A DNA stretch of 25,390 bases from an uncultured Ruminococcus sp. (GTDB lineage: Bacteria > Bacillota > Clostridia > Oscillospirales > Acutalibacteraceae): the NCBI GenBank assembly GCA_934476515.1, contig CAKSNZ010000031.1, forward strand, positions 1-25,390. Reading direction: 5' to 3'. The notes under the pieces were generated by a model that did not search any database, had not been told where the DNA came from, and worked only from the letters and a program-made list of their open reading frames with translations. A program made the position numbers and the translations under genes. Shown here piece by piece: positions 1 to 6,331 of the stretch (its first letter is position 1; each line of letters starts with the position of its first letter).

Positions 1-113
1 ACAGTACAGTGTACTGTTGTCCCCGAGTGGATTTCATCAGATACTTTAATTCTGATGTGTAACCTTCAAGCGTGGTAAGTTGTTTTCTCTAAACTAAAGT
101 AAGTTGGGGGAGT
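1..113. repeat. Structured direct repeat, copy 1 (5' end cut by window edge)
   Basis: This is the first of two near-identical ~112-bp units whose positions differ by 227 bp. It begins inside a palindrome (ACAGTAC, loop AGT, GTACTGT). After that, CCCC at 21-24 can pair with the G-run at 106-110, enclosing a perfect 7-bp hairpin (CATCAGA 35-41 with TCTGATG 51-57). It differs from copy 2 at position 78 (A, G in copy 2), position 92 (A, G in copy 2) and by one extra G in the G-run. No ORF fits it. It could be a small structured RNA or a short mobile repeat. I do not recognise the family. Confidence 0.7.
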
Positions 114-154
114 TAATATTATTTAGTTTTATTAGTTTAATAGTTTTATGTGTT

Positions 155-184
155 AGAGTAGCAATAGCTACTCTGTTTTTGTTT
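155..184 (+). terminator. Rho-independent terminator
   Basis: A perfect 8-bp stem (AGAGTAGC 155-162 with GCTACTCT 167-174) has a 4-nt AATA loop and is followed by GTTTTTGTTT. It lies downstream of repeat copy 1, so it could end a short transcript reading through that repeat or a gene left of the window. Confidence 0.7.
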
Positions 185-223
185 ATCCCATAGAATCCAA
201 CTGGGCGAGAAGGCGAGGGATTA

Positions 224-338
224 GACAACAGTACAGTGTACTGTTGTCCCCGAGTGGATTTCATCAGATACTTTAATTCTGATGTGTAACCTTCAAGCGT
301 GGTAGGTTGTTTTCTCTAAGCTAAAGTAAGTTGGGGAG
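224..338. repeat. Structured direct repeat, copy 2
   Basis: This is the complete copy of the unit at 1-113. It opens with a perfect 11-bp inverted repeat, GACAACAGTAC (224-234), loop AGT, GTACTGTTGTC (238-248). The CCCC at 248-251 can pair with GGGG at 333-336, enclosing the CATCAGA/TCTGATG hairpin (262-268 with 278-284) and a second possible stem AACCT/AGGTT (288-292 with 304-308). The flanks on both sides differ from copy 1, so the shared unit is sharply bounded. No coding potential is seen. It is a candidate structured RNA or repeat element of unknown family. Confidence 0.7.
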
Positions 339-439
339 TACTTTAATTTGATTTTTTAATTACATCTTTCTTTTTTATTCTAGGTGACTATTATCTCCGC
401 ATACAAATTTTATCTAGAGAATACTATCTACCGTGACAA

Positions 440-491
440 TCCATCCGTCAGCATTCGCTGACACCTTCCTTTACACAAGGAAGGCTTTTGT
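440..491. repeat. Degenerate intergenic palindromic repeat, copy A
   Basis: Two adjacent hairpins are visible: GTCAGC-ATTC-GCTGAC (447-462) and CCTTCCTT-TACAC-AAGGAAGG (464-484), followed by CTTTTGTTT. The arrangement recurs, diverged, at 671-780. Both copies end in a GGAAGC/GGAAGGC-type arm, a T-rich stretch and a similar TCTACA..GG tail. This resembles short non-coding repeats scattered through intergenic regions of gut Clostridia. The second hairpin could also terminate transcription. Confidence 0.55.
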
Positions 492-550
492 TTGTGCTAA
501 TTTTTAATATCTACATAGGGCAAAGTAACTATCTGAAGATTAGTTCGCTC

Positions 551-569
551 GGTCCAACGATGTTGGACC
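551..569. repeat. Perfect 8-bp inverted repeat
   Basis: GGTCCAAC (551-558), loop GAT, GTTGGACC (562-569). It lies between the two palindromic repeat copies and has no T-run, so it is not a terminator. It probably belongs to the same repeat-rich intergenic tract. Confidence 0.5.
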
Positions 570-670
570 CTACAACGGTAACTCATAATTTTTATACTAT
601 TTTATAGTTAGAGTTAAAGTAAAATTTCAGCCTTAATGATATTTTAAACAAGTTTAAAATATCAACCACT

Positions 671-780
671 CCTTTCGTCACCATTCGGTGATACTTTTTC
701 TAGCGAAAACGGCAAACCCTTTGTCCCTACGGGACATTTCCCTTAGCAAGGGAATACCTCAGCGAGGGAAGCTTTTTTGT
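671..780. repeat. Degenerate intergenic palindromic repeat, copy B
   Basis: This is a longer relative of the element at 440-491, with four successive hairpins: GTCACC-ATTC-GGTGAT (677-692), TGTCCC-TAC-GGGACA (722-736), TTCCCTT-AGC-AAGGGAA (738-754) and CCTC-AGC-GAGG (757-767). These are followed by a T-rich run and a tail like copy A. No ORF is present. It is a likely non-mobile or MITE-like repeat. Confidence 0.5.
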
Positions 781-1055
781 TTGTACTAAATTATATTATC
801 TACACAGGATAAAATACGAAAAAGAGAAAAATTTGTAATGTGACATCAATTAAGTGAACATCAAAGAAATAAGCCAAAAGCAAAATTTGATTTGCTAATG
901 TGAACTTATACAAAAGTTTTATGTAATGAAACCTTTTGTTGAAAAACCCTACAACTGTTAGCTAAAGTTTATATTATAATGAATTATTTTGCTTAATTTT
1001 TGATTTGTTATTAATTTTTAATTATTAAAAATTTTTATGTGTCCCATTTTTGGCA
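781..1055. other. Gene-free AT-rich stretch
   Basis: I see no ORF with a ribosome-binding site, no tRNA-like fold and no convincing terminator on either strand. It separates the repeat tract from the small-gene cluster. Confidence 0.5.
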
Positions 1056-1083
1056 TTGTGTTATTTTTTTAGAATGATAAAAT
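1056..1083 (+). promoter_or_regulatory. Weak candidate promoter for the small-gene cluster
   Basis: TTGTGT (1056-1061), a 16-bp spacer and TAAAAT (1078-1083). It sits about 50 bp upstream of the first small ORF. In such AT-rich DNA this match could be chance. Confidence 0.3.
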
Positions 1084-1134
1084 ATTATTAGATAGCAAAT
1101 TAATTTTTATTATCCTTAATTTTGGAGTGATTAT

Positions 1135-1296
1135 ATAAAAGTAAAATATATAGGTGAGATTAGTGACCCTATGGAACTTATTAATGGTAAAGTGTATGAA
1201 TGTTTAGGTGAGGAAGGTCCTCGATATAGAGTTATTGATGAAACTGATGAGGATTATTTATATCCTAAAGAAGAATTTATTGTTGTTGAAGATTAA
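1135..1296 (+). CDS. Small KYIGE/DYLYP-family protein, apparent ATA start
   Basis: This is a 53-codon reading frame containing KYIGE near the N-terminus and DYLYP near the C-terminus. Its product aligns along its whole length with the next ORF (53 versus 54 residues), so the two are tandem paralogues. The codon aligned with the partner's start is ATA (1135-1137), lying 7 nt after a good GGAG (1124-1127). The first in-frame ATG is at 1171 and would remove the conserved KYIGE segment. Either the gene uses a very rare AUA start, or the start codon was lost and the gene is decaying. The family looks like small acidic SH3-like proteins found in clusters in Clostridia. The function is unknown to me. 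Confidence 0.5.
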   Translation: MKVKYIGEISDPMELINGKVYECLGEEGPRYRVIDETDEDYLYPKEEFIVVED

Positions 1297-1450
1297 GTAT
1301 ATAGGAGAAACCGACTTTTTAGTGCTTACTCACAATAAAATATATGATGTAATTTCTATTGAAAAAGATTGGTATAAAATTATTGATGACAGTGGTGAAG
1401 ATTATCTTTATCCACTTGAGTTATTTGAAATTGTGAATCATAATGGGTGA
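1286..1450 (+). CDS. Small KYIGE/DYLYP-family protein, TTG start
   Basis: This is a 54-residue acidic protein with KYIGET at residues 4-9 and GEDYLYP at about 37-43, paralogous to the ORF just upstream, which it overlaps by 11 bp. I chose TTG at 1286 because it places the start exactly where the paralogue's start region lies and gives matching length. The same frame stays open upstream to 1208, but those residues have no counterpart in the partner. No Shine-Dalgarno is obvious, so translational coupling to the first ORF is plausible. The function is unknown. It could be a small single-domain β-barrel protein. Confidence 0.6.
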   Translation: MKIKYIGETDFLVLTHNKIYDVISIEKDWYKIIDDSGEDYLYPLELFEIVNHNG

Positions 1451-1458
1451 ATATTAAT

Positions 1459-1623
1459 ATGACAGAAGAATTTAATAAATTTTTGAAATGGTCATACCTT
1501 GACCATAATTGTAGCCGTAGAATAGAGACTGATGCACCGGAAGAAATAAAGATTAAGGCTAAGAAAGCTGATGAAGATTATTTTAAGAAAACCGGTAGGC
1601 ATATGCTTAAGATTGATTATTAA
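1459..1623 (+). CDS. Small hypothetical protein, 54 aa
   Basis: It runs ATG to TAA with a GGGTGA-like ribosome site 8 nt upstream. The product is charged, with segments such as FLKWSYLDH near the N-terminus, then RRIETDAPEE, then a Lys-rich KKADEDYFKK region. It probably folds as two short helices with no membrane segment or signal peptide. It starts 8 bp after the preceding ORF, so it is likely co-transcribed with it. I do not recognise a characterised family. Confidence 0.6.
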   Translation: MTEEFNKFLKWSYLDHNCSRRIETDAPEEIKIKAKKADEDYFKKTGRHMLKIDY

Positions 1624-1694
1624 TTTTTATCTATTATTTTTATAGAAAAATTAATAATCGAACTATTGACAACAGAAGAGGATATTGAATCGAT

Positions 1695-1871
1695 ATGAAT
1701 AATGAAAAATCACTAATAGAAAAATTACAAAGTGGTGATAAAATTATTTGTCAAGAATGTAAGAATGATTTTTACATTTCTGCAACTAAAGATATTAGTA
1801 AATCATTAGATTTTTATTGTCCAAACTGTAAAAGTGTTGTAAGGTTTACACCTAATATTTTAGTTTTGTAA
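1695..1871 (+). CDS. Small zinc-ribbon protein, 58 aa
   Basis: It encodes a 58-residue protein with CQEC at residues 19-22 and CPNC at 42-45, the classic two-knuckle zinc-ribbon pattern. The rest is short and charged, with no enzyme motif. The ATG has a GAAGAGG-like site about 13 nt upstream, which is longer than ideal. It resembles the next ORF in size and layout (GD/GEK then a Cys knuckle), so the two are probably diverged paralogues. The role is unknown. A zinc-binding adaptor or nucleic-acid-binding protein is possible. Confidence 0.6.
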   Translation: MNNEKSLIEKLQSGDKIICQECKNDFYISATKDISKSLDFYCPNCKSVVRFTPNILVL

Positions 1872-1884
1872 TTGAGGTATTGTT

Positions 1885-2064
1885 ATGACGGTATTAAGTG
1901 ACATTGATGGACTTAGAAATGGTGAAAAAGTATTGTGTCATACTTGTCATATATTTTATTATGATGTTTCTTGTTCAAAGAGAGATTTTGTGAATTATTT
2001 TCATTGTGAAGACCCTAATTGTAAGGGCTTTGTACATGAACAGAAAAATATAATGGTTGAATAA
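1885..2064 (+). CDS. Small zinc-ribbon protein, 59 aa
   Basis: It has a strong GAGG ribosome site 7 nt before ATG and encodes 59 residues. CHTC lies at residues 18-21 and CEDPNC near 41-46, with an additional Cys between, consistent with a zinc ribbon. It follows the similar ORF at 1695 after 13 bp, so it is likely in the same transcript. It has no signal peptide, so it is cytosolic. The function is not recognisable from sequence. Confidence 0.6.
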   Translation: MTVLSDIDGLRNGEKVLCHTCHIFYYDVSCSKRDFVNYFHCEDPNCKGFVHEQKNIMVE

Positions 2065-2101
2065 TAAGTGAATTTCTATTATAAAAGAGAGGGTTATATT
2101 A

Positions 2102-2311
2102 ATGGATAACAAATGAATAATTATTGATGATTTTCAAGTATTTAAATTTAGGGTAATTAGGGTTGAATCAATTCCTGATATTATCCTTGATAAAGTAAAA
2201 ATTAATGAAAAAGTATATAGTTTAGTCCCAACTTCAGATATAGAAAATTGTATTGCATTTGAATATGACGGTGATGACACTTTCCTAAATTGTGAAGTAG
2301 AATTTTTATAA
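2102..2311 (+). pseudogene. Small ORF interrupted by in-frame TGA at codon 5
   Basis: A good GAGAGGG ribosome site (2087-2093) precedes ATG at 2102, but codon 5 is TGA (2114-2116). The frame then stays open for 64 codons to TAA at 2311 and reads as a plausible acidic protein (DDFQVFKF near the start, EYDGDD near the end). No ATG, GTG or TTG restart with a ribosome site follows the TGA. The simplest reading is a nonsense mutation, for example TGG to TGA, in a small gene of the cluster. A rare alternative start or a sequencing error cannot be excluded. TGG is used normally for Trp elsewhere, so genome-wide recoding is not suggested. Confidence 0.5.
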
Positions 2312-2312
2312 G

Positions 2313-2347
2313 CAAGTGATAGTGTTTAACTGTCACTTGTTTTTTTA
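2313..2347 (+). terminator. Strong rho-independent terminator
   Basis: Stem CAAGTGATAGT (2313-2323) pairs with ACTGTCACTTG (2329-2339) through 11 bp with one G-T wobble, a 5-nt loop and an uninterrupted T-run (2340-2346). It ends the small-gene cluster. Confidence 0.9.
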
Positions 2348-2370
2348 TTTATGATGATTTTATAAAAATA

Positions 2371-2399
2371 TTGACACTGTATTAAAGAATTTTTATAAT
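2371..2399 (+). promoter_or_regulatory. Perfect-consensus sigma-A promoter
   Basis: TTGACA (2371-2376), a 17-bp spacer and TATAAT (2394-2399) match the housekeeping consensus exactly. The expected transcript start is near 2406, giving a ~50-nt leader to the secreted-protein gene. This suggests high constitutive expression. Confidence 0.9.
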
Positions 2400-2456
2400 A
2401 AGAATATATAATATAAATATTAAATGTTTATATGGGTATTGTTTGGGGTGAACGAT

Positions 2457-4325
2457 GTGAAAAAGTTATTATCGTTTTTTCTTTTATTAGTATTTGTGTT
2501 ATCTACATTTGTTGTTGGTTCAAGTACATTCGCAAAAAGTGTAAGTTATGTAAAGAGTGTTACCGTTTCTTCAACAAATGTTATGGTTTATCTTAATAAG
2601 AAAAATACAGTTAATGCTAAAGTTGAGGTTGTTGGTAGTGCAGACAAGAGAGTTTCTGCAAGTTCTAATGCTACAAAAATAGTTGGTGTAAAGGTAGGTA
2701 AGCCTAATAAAGATTATACATCAGTTATAGAACTTTTCGGTAAAAAAGAGGGAAAGGCAGTTGTTACTGTAAGGTCTGTAGGCAAAGACATTAATAAAAA
2801 ATACTGTTATCAAAAGATTGATGTTACTGTTAGAAAAAGACCTGCTACACCTAGTACAATACAAATTGACCAGACAAATCCAAGGGTGCTTTATTCAGGT
2901 GAACAAATTCAACTTAATGCAACAGTATCTCCTGATGATGCAATAAACAAGAAGGTTACTTGGAAGTCCTCAAATCCATATATTGCATCAGTTAGTAATA
3001 CAGGATTGGTTGTTGCTAAAACTGCCGGTATAGCAAAAATAACAGCTTATACTGCTAACAAAAAGGTATATGCAACCTCTACAGTTAGAGTCAACCAAGT
3101 AAACTCATATATTCCTAGTGGTACATATTCATTTAAACTTAAAGATGTAAATTTTTATCTTGATCATCAAGGTGGAACTACCCATAATACTAATGTACAT
3201 ATTTGGGAGGGTGACGGCTATTCCAATAACAATCAGAAGATAAATATAGAAAGAATAGATGATAGTAGATATCACCTTTGGAGTTTTACTGCTCCATCTT
3301 TAATGATTGATGTTAATAGAGGTTCTAATTATTCAGATCCAATAAAATTTGGGTTAAATGTAGATTTATGGGAAAATAACGATTGGCAAGCACAGGAATG
3401 GTTCTTCACTAAAAACTATGACGGTTACTATAGTATTAGATTAAATAGTTATCGAGCCGGTGCAATTATTGCTTATGGTCTTAGCAATGGGTCAAATTTA
3501 GCGTTTGAAGAATATAATCCGGAATATAATCAGCAAAAATGGCAACTTATAAACCAAAATGAAGTTTCAAAGGATAGTTGGATATGCAACACTTCAAGTA
3601 GTGGTAAGGTGGATGTGTTATATGGACCTGACGCTAATTATCTTCCAATAGGTTGTTTCGGAAAAGACCAAAAAATTACCGTATTAGGAGATAAAATAGG
3701 TGAATGGTATAAAGTAAAAGGTGTATCAAAAGCTGACGGTGGTGTTATTACCGGTTATATTCATGGTATATATGTTACTGAAGTAAAGCCACCTGTTAAA
3801 AAGATTTCACAGACCATTTCTGCTAAATCATTTACTAAGATTTATGGAGATAAGGCCTTTAATTTAGGAGCAAAGGCAAAGACAAAGTTAAAATATAAGT
3901 CCAGCAATAACAAAGTAGCAACAGTTTCTGCTAACGGTAAGGTAACAATCAAAGGTTTGGGCAAAGCTACAATAACTATTACAGCAGTTTCTTCTGCTGA
4001 ATATAAATCTGCTACAAAAAAGATAACAGTAAATGTTAAACTAAAGCCGATTAATAAAAAGACCTTGAAATCAAAAATGGTTACAAAGTCAACAGTAAAA
4101 GTGTATTGGAAGAAAGTTTCCGGTGTTAACGGTTATCACATTAAGGTTAGCACAAGTGTTAAGGGTGTTAACATAAATAATGAAAGAAAACAAAGAGCAA
4201 CAAGTGTAATATTAAAGAATGCAAGAAAAGGACAGAAAATAAATTTGTCTGTTCGTACATATAAAAAGGTAGGTAAAAAAGTTTATTACAGTTCTTGGAA
4301 TACAATTAATGTTGTAGTCAAATAA
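2457..4325 (+). CDS. Secreted multidomain protein: BIG2, ricin-B-like lectin, SH3-like, BIG/FN3 module
   Basis: I chose GTG at 2457 because GGGGTGA precedes it at the right distance and it begins directly with a signal peptide (KKLL, hydrophobic core, cleavage near STFA at residue 26). The frame is open further upstream to 2424, but that adds an implausible pre-sequence. The order is a poorly defined Ig-like N-terminal region, a BIG2 Ig-like domain (~128-213, with VTWKSSNP), a ricin-B/β-trefoil-like region (~220-367, with repeated W and QxW-like pieces such as QQKWQLI), an SH3-like domain (~371-441), and a C-terminal BIG-like plus fibronectin-III-like module (~450-622). No LPxTG sorting motif or C-terminal anchor is visible, so it is probably released or bound to carbohydrate or cell wall. 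Its 3' third is almost identical to that of the next gene. Confidence 0.85.
   Translation: MKKLLSFFLLLVFVLSTFVVGSSTFAKSVSYVKSVTVSSTNVMVYLNKKNTVNAKVEVVGSADKRVSASSNATKIVGVKVGKPNKDYTSVIELFGKKEGKAVVTVRSVGKDINKKYCYQKIDVTVRKRPATPSTIQIDQTNPRVLYSGEQIQLNATVSPDDAINKKVTWKSSNPYIASVSNTGLVVAKTAGIAKITAYTANKKVYATSTVRVNQVNSYIPSGTYSFKLKDVNFYLDHQGGTTHNTNVHIWEGDGYSNNNQKINIERIDDSRYHLWSFTAPSLMIDVNRGSNYSDPIKFGLNVDLWENNDWQAQEWFFTKNYDGYYSIRLNSYRAGAIIAYGLSNGSNLAFEEYNPEYNQQKWQLINQNEVSKDSWICNTSSSGKVDVLYGPDANYLPIGCFGKDQKITVLGDKIGEWYKVKGVSKADGGVITGYIHGIYVTEVKPPVKKISQTISAKSFTKIYGDKAFNLGAKAKTKLKYKSSNNKVATVSANGKVTIKGLGKATITITAVSSAEYKSATKKITVNVKLKPINKKTLKSKMVTKSTVKVYWKKVSGVNGYHIKVSTSVKGVNINNERKQRATSVILKNARKGQKINLSVRTYKKVGKKVYYSSWNTINVVVK
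3807..4305 (+). repeat. Direct repeat of C-terminal module, copy 1
   Basis: This ~499-bp stretch matches 4826-5324 without gaps. I count about 17 mismatches by eye, many synonymous and clustered near the 4170-4200 region. It encodes the BIG/FN3-like module of the first secreted protein. The boundaries are abrupt, as expected from recent duplication or gene conversion. Confidence 0.9.
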
Positions 4326-4345
4326 GTTTACTGTTGGAGGAAAAA

Positions 4346-5344
4346 ATGAGGAAATGTTTGAGTATAGTTATAGGAGTGTTGATGTTATTTAGTACATTTA
4401 GTGTATTGAATGTATCAGCAAATGAAAGCAATATACAATCGGTAGGTGAAATTTCCGGTGTAACAGGAAGTTGCCTGTGGTATTATAACAGTAATACAAA
4501 AACACTGACTATCTCCGGTAATGGTGAGATGGAGAATTACAATAATGGATCTGTACCATCATGGGATGGTTACAAAAAAGATATAAAAAATATAATTATA
4601 GATCATGGTGTAACGAAGATAGGTTTTAATTCTTTTAATTATTATAGCCACTTAGAAAATGTAACAATTTCTAATACTGTTAAAATTATCGGCGATGGTG
4701 CATTTGCTCATTGTACAAAAATAAAAAATGTTTATTATAAGGGAAGTAGCATTCAATGGAAATCAATAGATATTTATTATGGGAATGATTGTCTAACCAA
4801 TTCAAACTTTTATTACGAGGTTAAATCACAGACCATTTCTGCTAAATCATTTACTAAGATTTATGGAGATAAGGCCTTTAATTTAGGAGCGAAGGCAAAG
4901 ACAAAGTTAAAATATAAGTCCAGCAATAACAAAGTAACAACAGTTTCTGCTAACGGTAAGGTAACAATCAAAGGCTTAGGCAAAGCTACAATAACTATTA
5001 CAGCAGTTTCTTCTGCTGAATATAAATCTGCTACAAAAAAGATAACAGTAAATGTTAAACTAAAGCCGATTAATAAAAATACCTTGAAATCAAAAATGAT
5101 TACAAAGTCAACTGTAAAAGTATATTGGAAGAAAGTTTCCGGTGTTAACGGTTATCACATTAAGGTTAGCACAAGTGTTAAGGGTGTAAGTATTAACAAT
5201 GAAAGAAAGCAGAGAGCAACAAGTGTATTATTAAAGAATGCAAGAAAAGGACAGAAAATATATTTGTCTGTTCGTACATATAAAAAGGTAGGTAAAAAAG
5301 TTTATTACAGTTCTTGGAATACAAAAACTATAGTGTTTAAATAA
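4346..5344 (+). CDS. Secreted BspA-like LRR protein with BIG/FN3 module
   Basis: The ATG at 4346 follows GGAGG by 5 nt. The in-frame TTG at 4334 overlaps that site and is rejected. The product is 332 residues with a signal peptide (cleavage near NVSA at residue 25). Residues ~30-155 are a BspA/LRR_5-like region (opening with a LTISGNGEM-type strand, then VTISNTVKIIGDGAFAHC, the typical ..I.IGDGAF.C repeat). Residues ~160-332 are the BIG plus fibronectin-III-like module shared with the upstream protein. It starts 20 bp after the upstream stop and is co-transcribed with it. It is likely extracellular, with the N-terminal domain as binding unit and the shared tail as spacer or surface attachment. 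No catalytic motif is seen. Confidence 0.85.
   Translation: MRKCLSIVIGVLMLFSTFSVLNVSANESNIQSVGEISGVTGSCLWYYNSNTKTLTISGNGEMENYNNGSVPSWDGYKKDIKNIIIDHGVTKIGFNSFNYYSHLENVTISNTVKIIGDGAFAHCTKIKNVYYKGSSIQWKSIDIYYGNDCLTNSNFYYEVKSQTISAKSFTKIYGDKAFNLGAKAKTKLKYKSSNNKVTTVSANGKVTIKGLGKATITITAVSSAEYKSATKKITVNVKLKPINKNTLKSKMITKSTVKVYWKKVSGVNGYHIKVSTSVKGVSINNERKQRATSVLLKNARKGQKIYLSVRTYKKVGKKVYYSSWNTKTIVFK
4826..5324 (+). repeat. Direct repeat of C-terminal module, copy 2
   Basis: This is the second copy of the 3807-4305 segment, encoding the C-terminal module of the LRR protein. It is immediately preceded by unrelated LRR-encoding sequence, so the module has been combined with a different N-terminal domain. 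Confidence 0.9.
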
Positions 5345-5355
5345 TATCGATGTTC

Positions 5356-5394
5356 AAAACATCTCTTGCTTATAATTTGGTGAGAGATGTTTTT
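5356..5394 (+). terminator. Rho-independent terminator after the secreted-protein operon
   Basis: AAAACATCTCT (5356-5366) pairs with AGAGATGTTTT (5383-5393) around a 16-nt loop and runs into T residues. It ends the two-gene operon and isolates it from the island that follows. Confidence 0.85.
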
Positions 5395-5414
5395 ATTTAT
5401 TAAATAATTATTTT

Positions 5415-5428
5415 TATGAATATTCATA
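5415..5428. promoter_or_regulatory. 14-bp perfect palindrome upstream of the island promoter
   Basis: TATGAATATTCATA is a perfect palindrome ending 17 bp before the -35 box at 5446. Its position suits an activator or autoregulator site. It does not resemble the LytTR direct-repeat consensus. It is short and AT-rich, so chance is possible. Confidence 0.35.
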
Positions 5429-5445
5429 TAATTTTTGTGAAATTA

Positions 5446-5474
5446 TTGCATAGTTTTGTACGAAATGGTATAAT
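5446..5474 (+). promoter_or_regulatory. Sigma-A promoter of the kinase/FHA island
   Basis: TTGCAT (5446-5451), a 17-bp spacer and consensus TATAAT (5469-5474). The expected start is near 5481, leaving a ~130-nt AT-rich leader before the LytTR gene. I saw no other convincing promoter until the end of the island. Confidence 0.75.
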
Positions 5475-5610
5475 GGTCTTGTTGTTTCGATATAATTTAG
5501 TATTTTATTACAATAATCGTGCTAATTTTTACATATTTATTTTTTAATAATAATTATATTGTATTATTATTGTAGTGAAAAACTAAATAAAACTAATAAA
5601 TAGTTTTGGT

Positions 5611-6330
5611 GTGAGGACATTGTTAATAGCAATATGTGATGAAAATATATCTATCTGTAATCAACTAAGCAACATAATTGAATCTGTATTGTTTGAAGAA
5701 TGTGATTGTGAAGTAGATAATTTTACAGATTTAAATAGTATGTTTTATTCTATTGAAAGTAAAAAATATGATTTCTTGTTTATCCCTATAACCTGTGGTG
5801 ATGATTCCGGTCTAAAACTGGCATCAATTATTAGGGAACATAAGGTGAATTCAGAAATTGTATTTACTTCTGAAAACTTAAAAAATGTGTTAGATGGATA
5901 TATTTATAGGGCATTTGATTATTTTGTTTTTCCTGTATCAGCTAAACGAGTAAAAGAAATGTTTAACCGATACTTTCTGTATAATGATAAAAGTGGTAAT
6001 TTCTTTTATATTAAGAATGGAAATTCAATAGATAAGTATGACAAATATTCTATATATTACTTTGCTAGTGACGGTAGAAAAATCATTATGTATTCTGCCG
6101 GCAATCCAATATCTTTTTATTCAAAATTAAATTTAGTAGAAGAACAGTTAAGTGTAGGTGTACAGAATTTTGTAAGGGTTCATCAGAGTTTTCTTGTTAA
6201 TGTTCAGTATATTAAAACTCTTACAAAAGGTAATATATTAATGGAAAATGGAGATAACATTCCAATAAGTAGAAAGTATCAAGAAACTGTTCATAATAGA
6301 TTTTTAGCTTTCTTAGAAAGGAGAATTTAG
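5611..6330 (+). CDS. LytTR-family DNA-binding regulator with degenerate receiver
   Basis: The product is a 239-residue regulator of AgrA/LytR type. Residues ~3-120 form a receiver-like domain with the acidic pair D10-E11 (IAICDEN). The strand that should end in the phospho-acceptor Asp reads FLFIPIT, with Pro at 59. The conserved Lys of the DYLLKP segment is Phe (DYFVFP, 103-108). Residues ~130-239 are a LytTR domain (FVRVHQSFLVN, then YIKTL). It probably acts without phosphorylation. GTG at 5611 is the first start giving a full domain, but its ribosome site is poor and TTG at 5620 is an alternative. It is the first gene of the island, 2 bp before the next gene, and is the best candidate to control it. 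No partner histidine kinase is adjacent. Confidence 0.85.
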   Translation: MRTLLIAICDENISICNQLSNIIESVLFEECDCEVDNFTDLNSMFYSIESKKYDFLFIPITCGDDSGLKLASIIREHKVNSEIVFTSENLKNVLDGYIYRAFDYFVFPVSAKRVKEMFNRYFLYNDKSGNFFYIKNGNSIDKYDKYSIYYFASDGRKIIMYSAGNPISFYSKLNLVEEQLSVGVQNFVRVHQSFLVNVQYIKTLTKGNILMENGDNIPISRKYQETVHNRFLAFLERRI

Positions 6331-6331
6331 T

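Noticed and set aside
1..338. The repeats as a CRISPR array or tRNA/riboswitch
   Set aside because: There are only two units of ~112 bp with a 227-bp period, no short-repeat/spacer pattern, no cloverleaf, and no match to a riboswitch core I can recall.
1208..1285. N-terminal extension of the second small KYIGE ORF
   Set aside because: The extra residues overlap the first small gene and have no counterpart in the paralogue. The TTG at 1286 gives matching length.
5341..5610. LytTR binding sites near the island promoter
   Set aside because: I looked for paired direct repeats of the LytTR type spaced about one helical turn and saw none convincing, only the separate palindrome.
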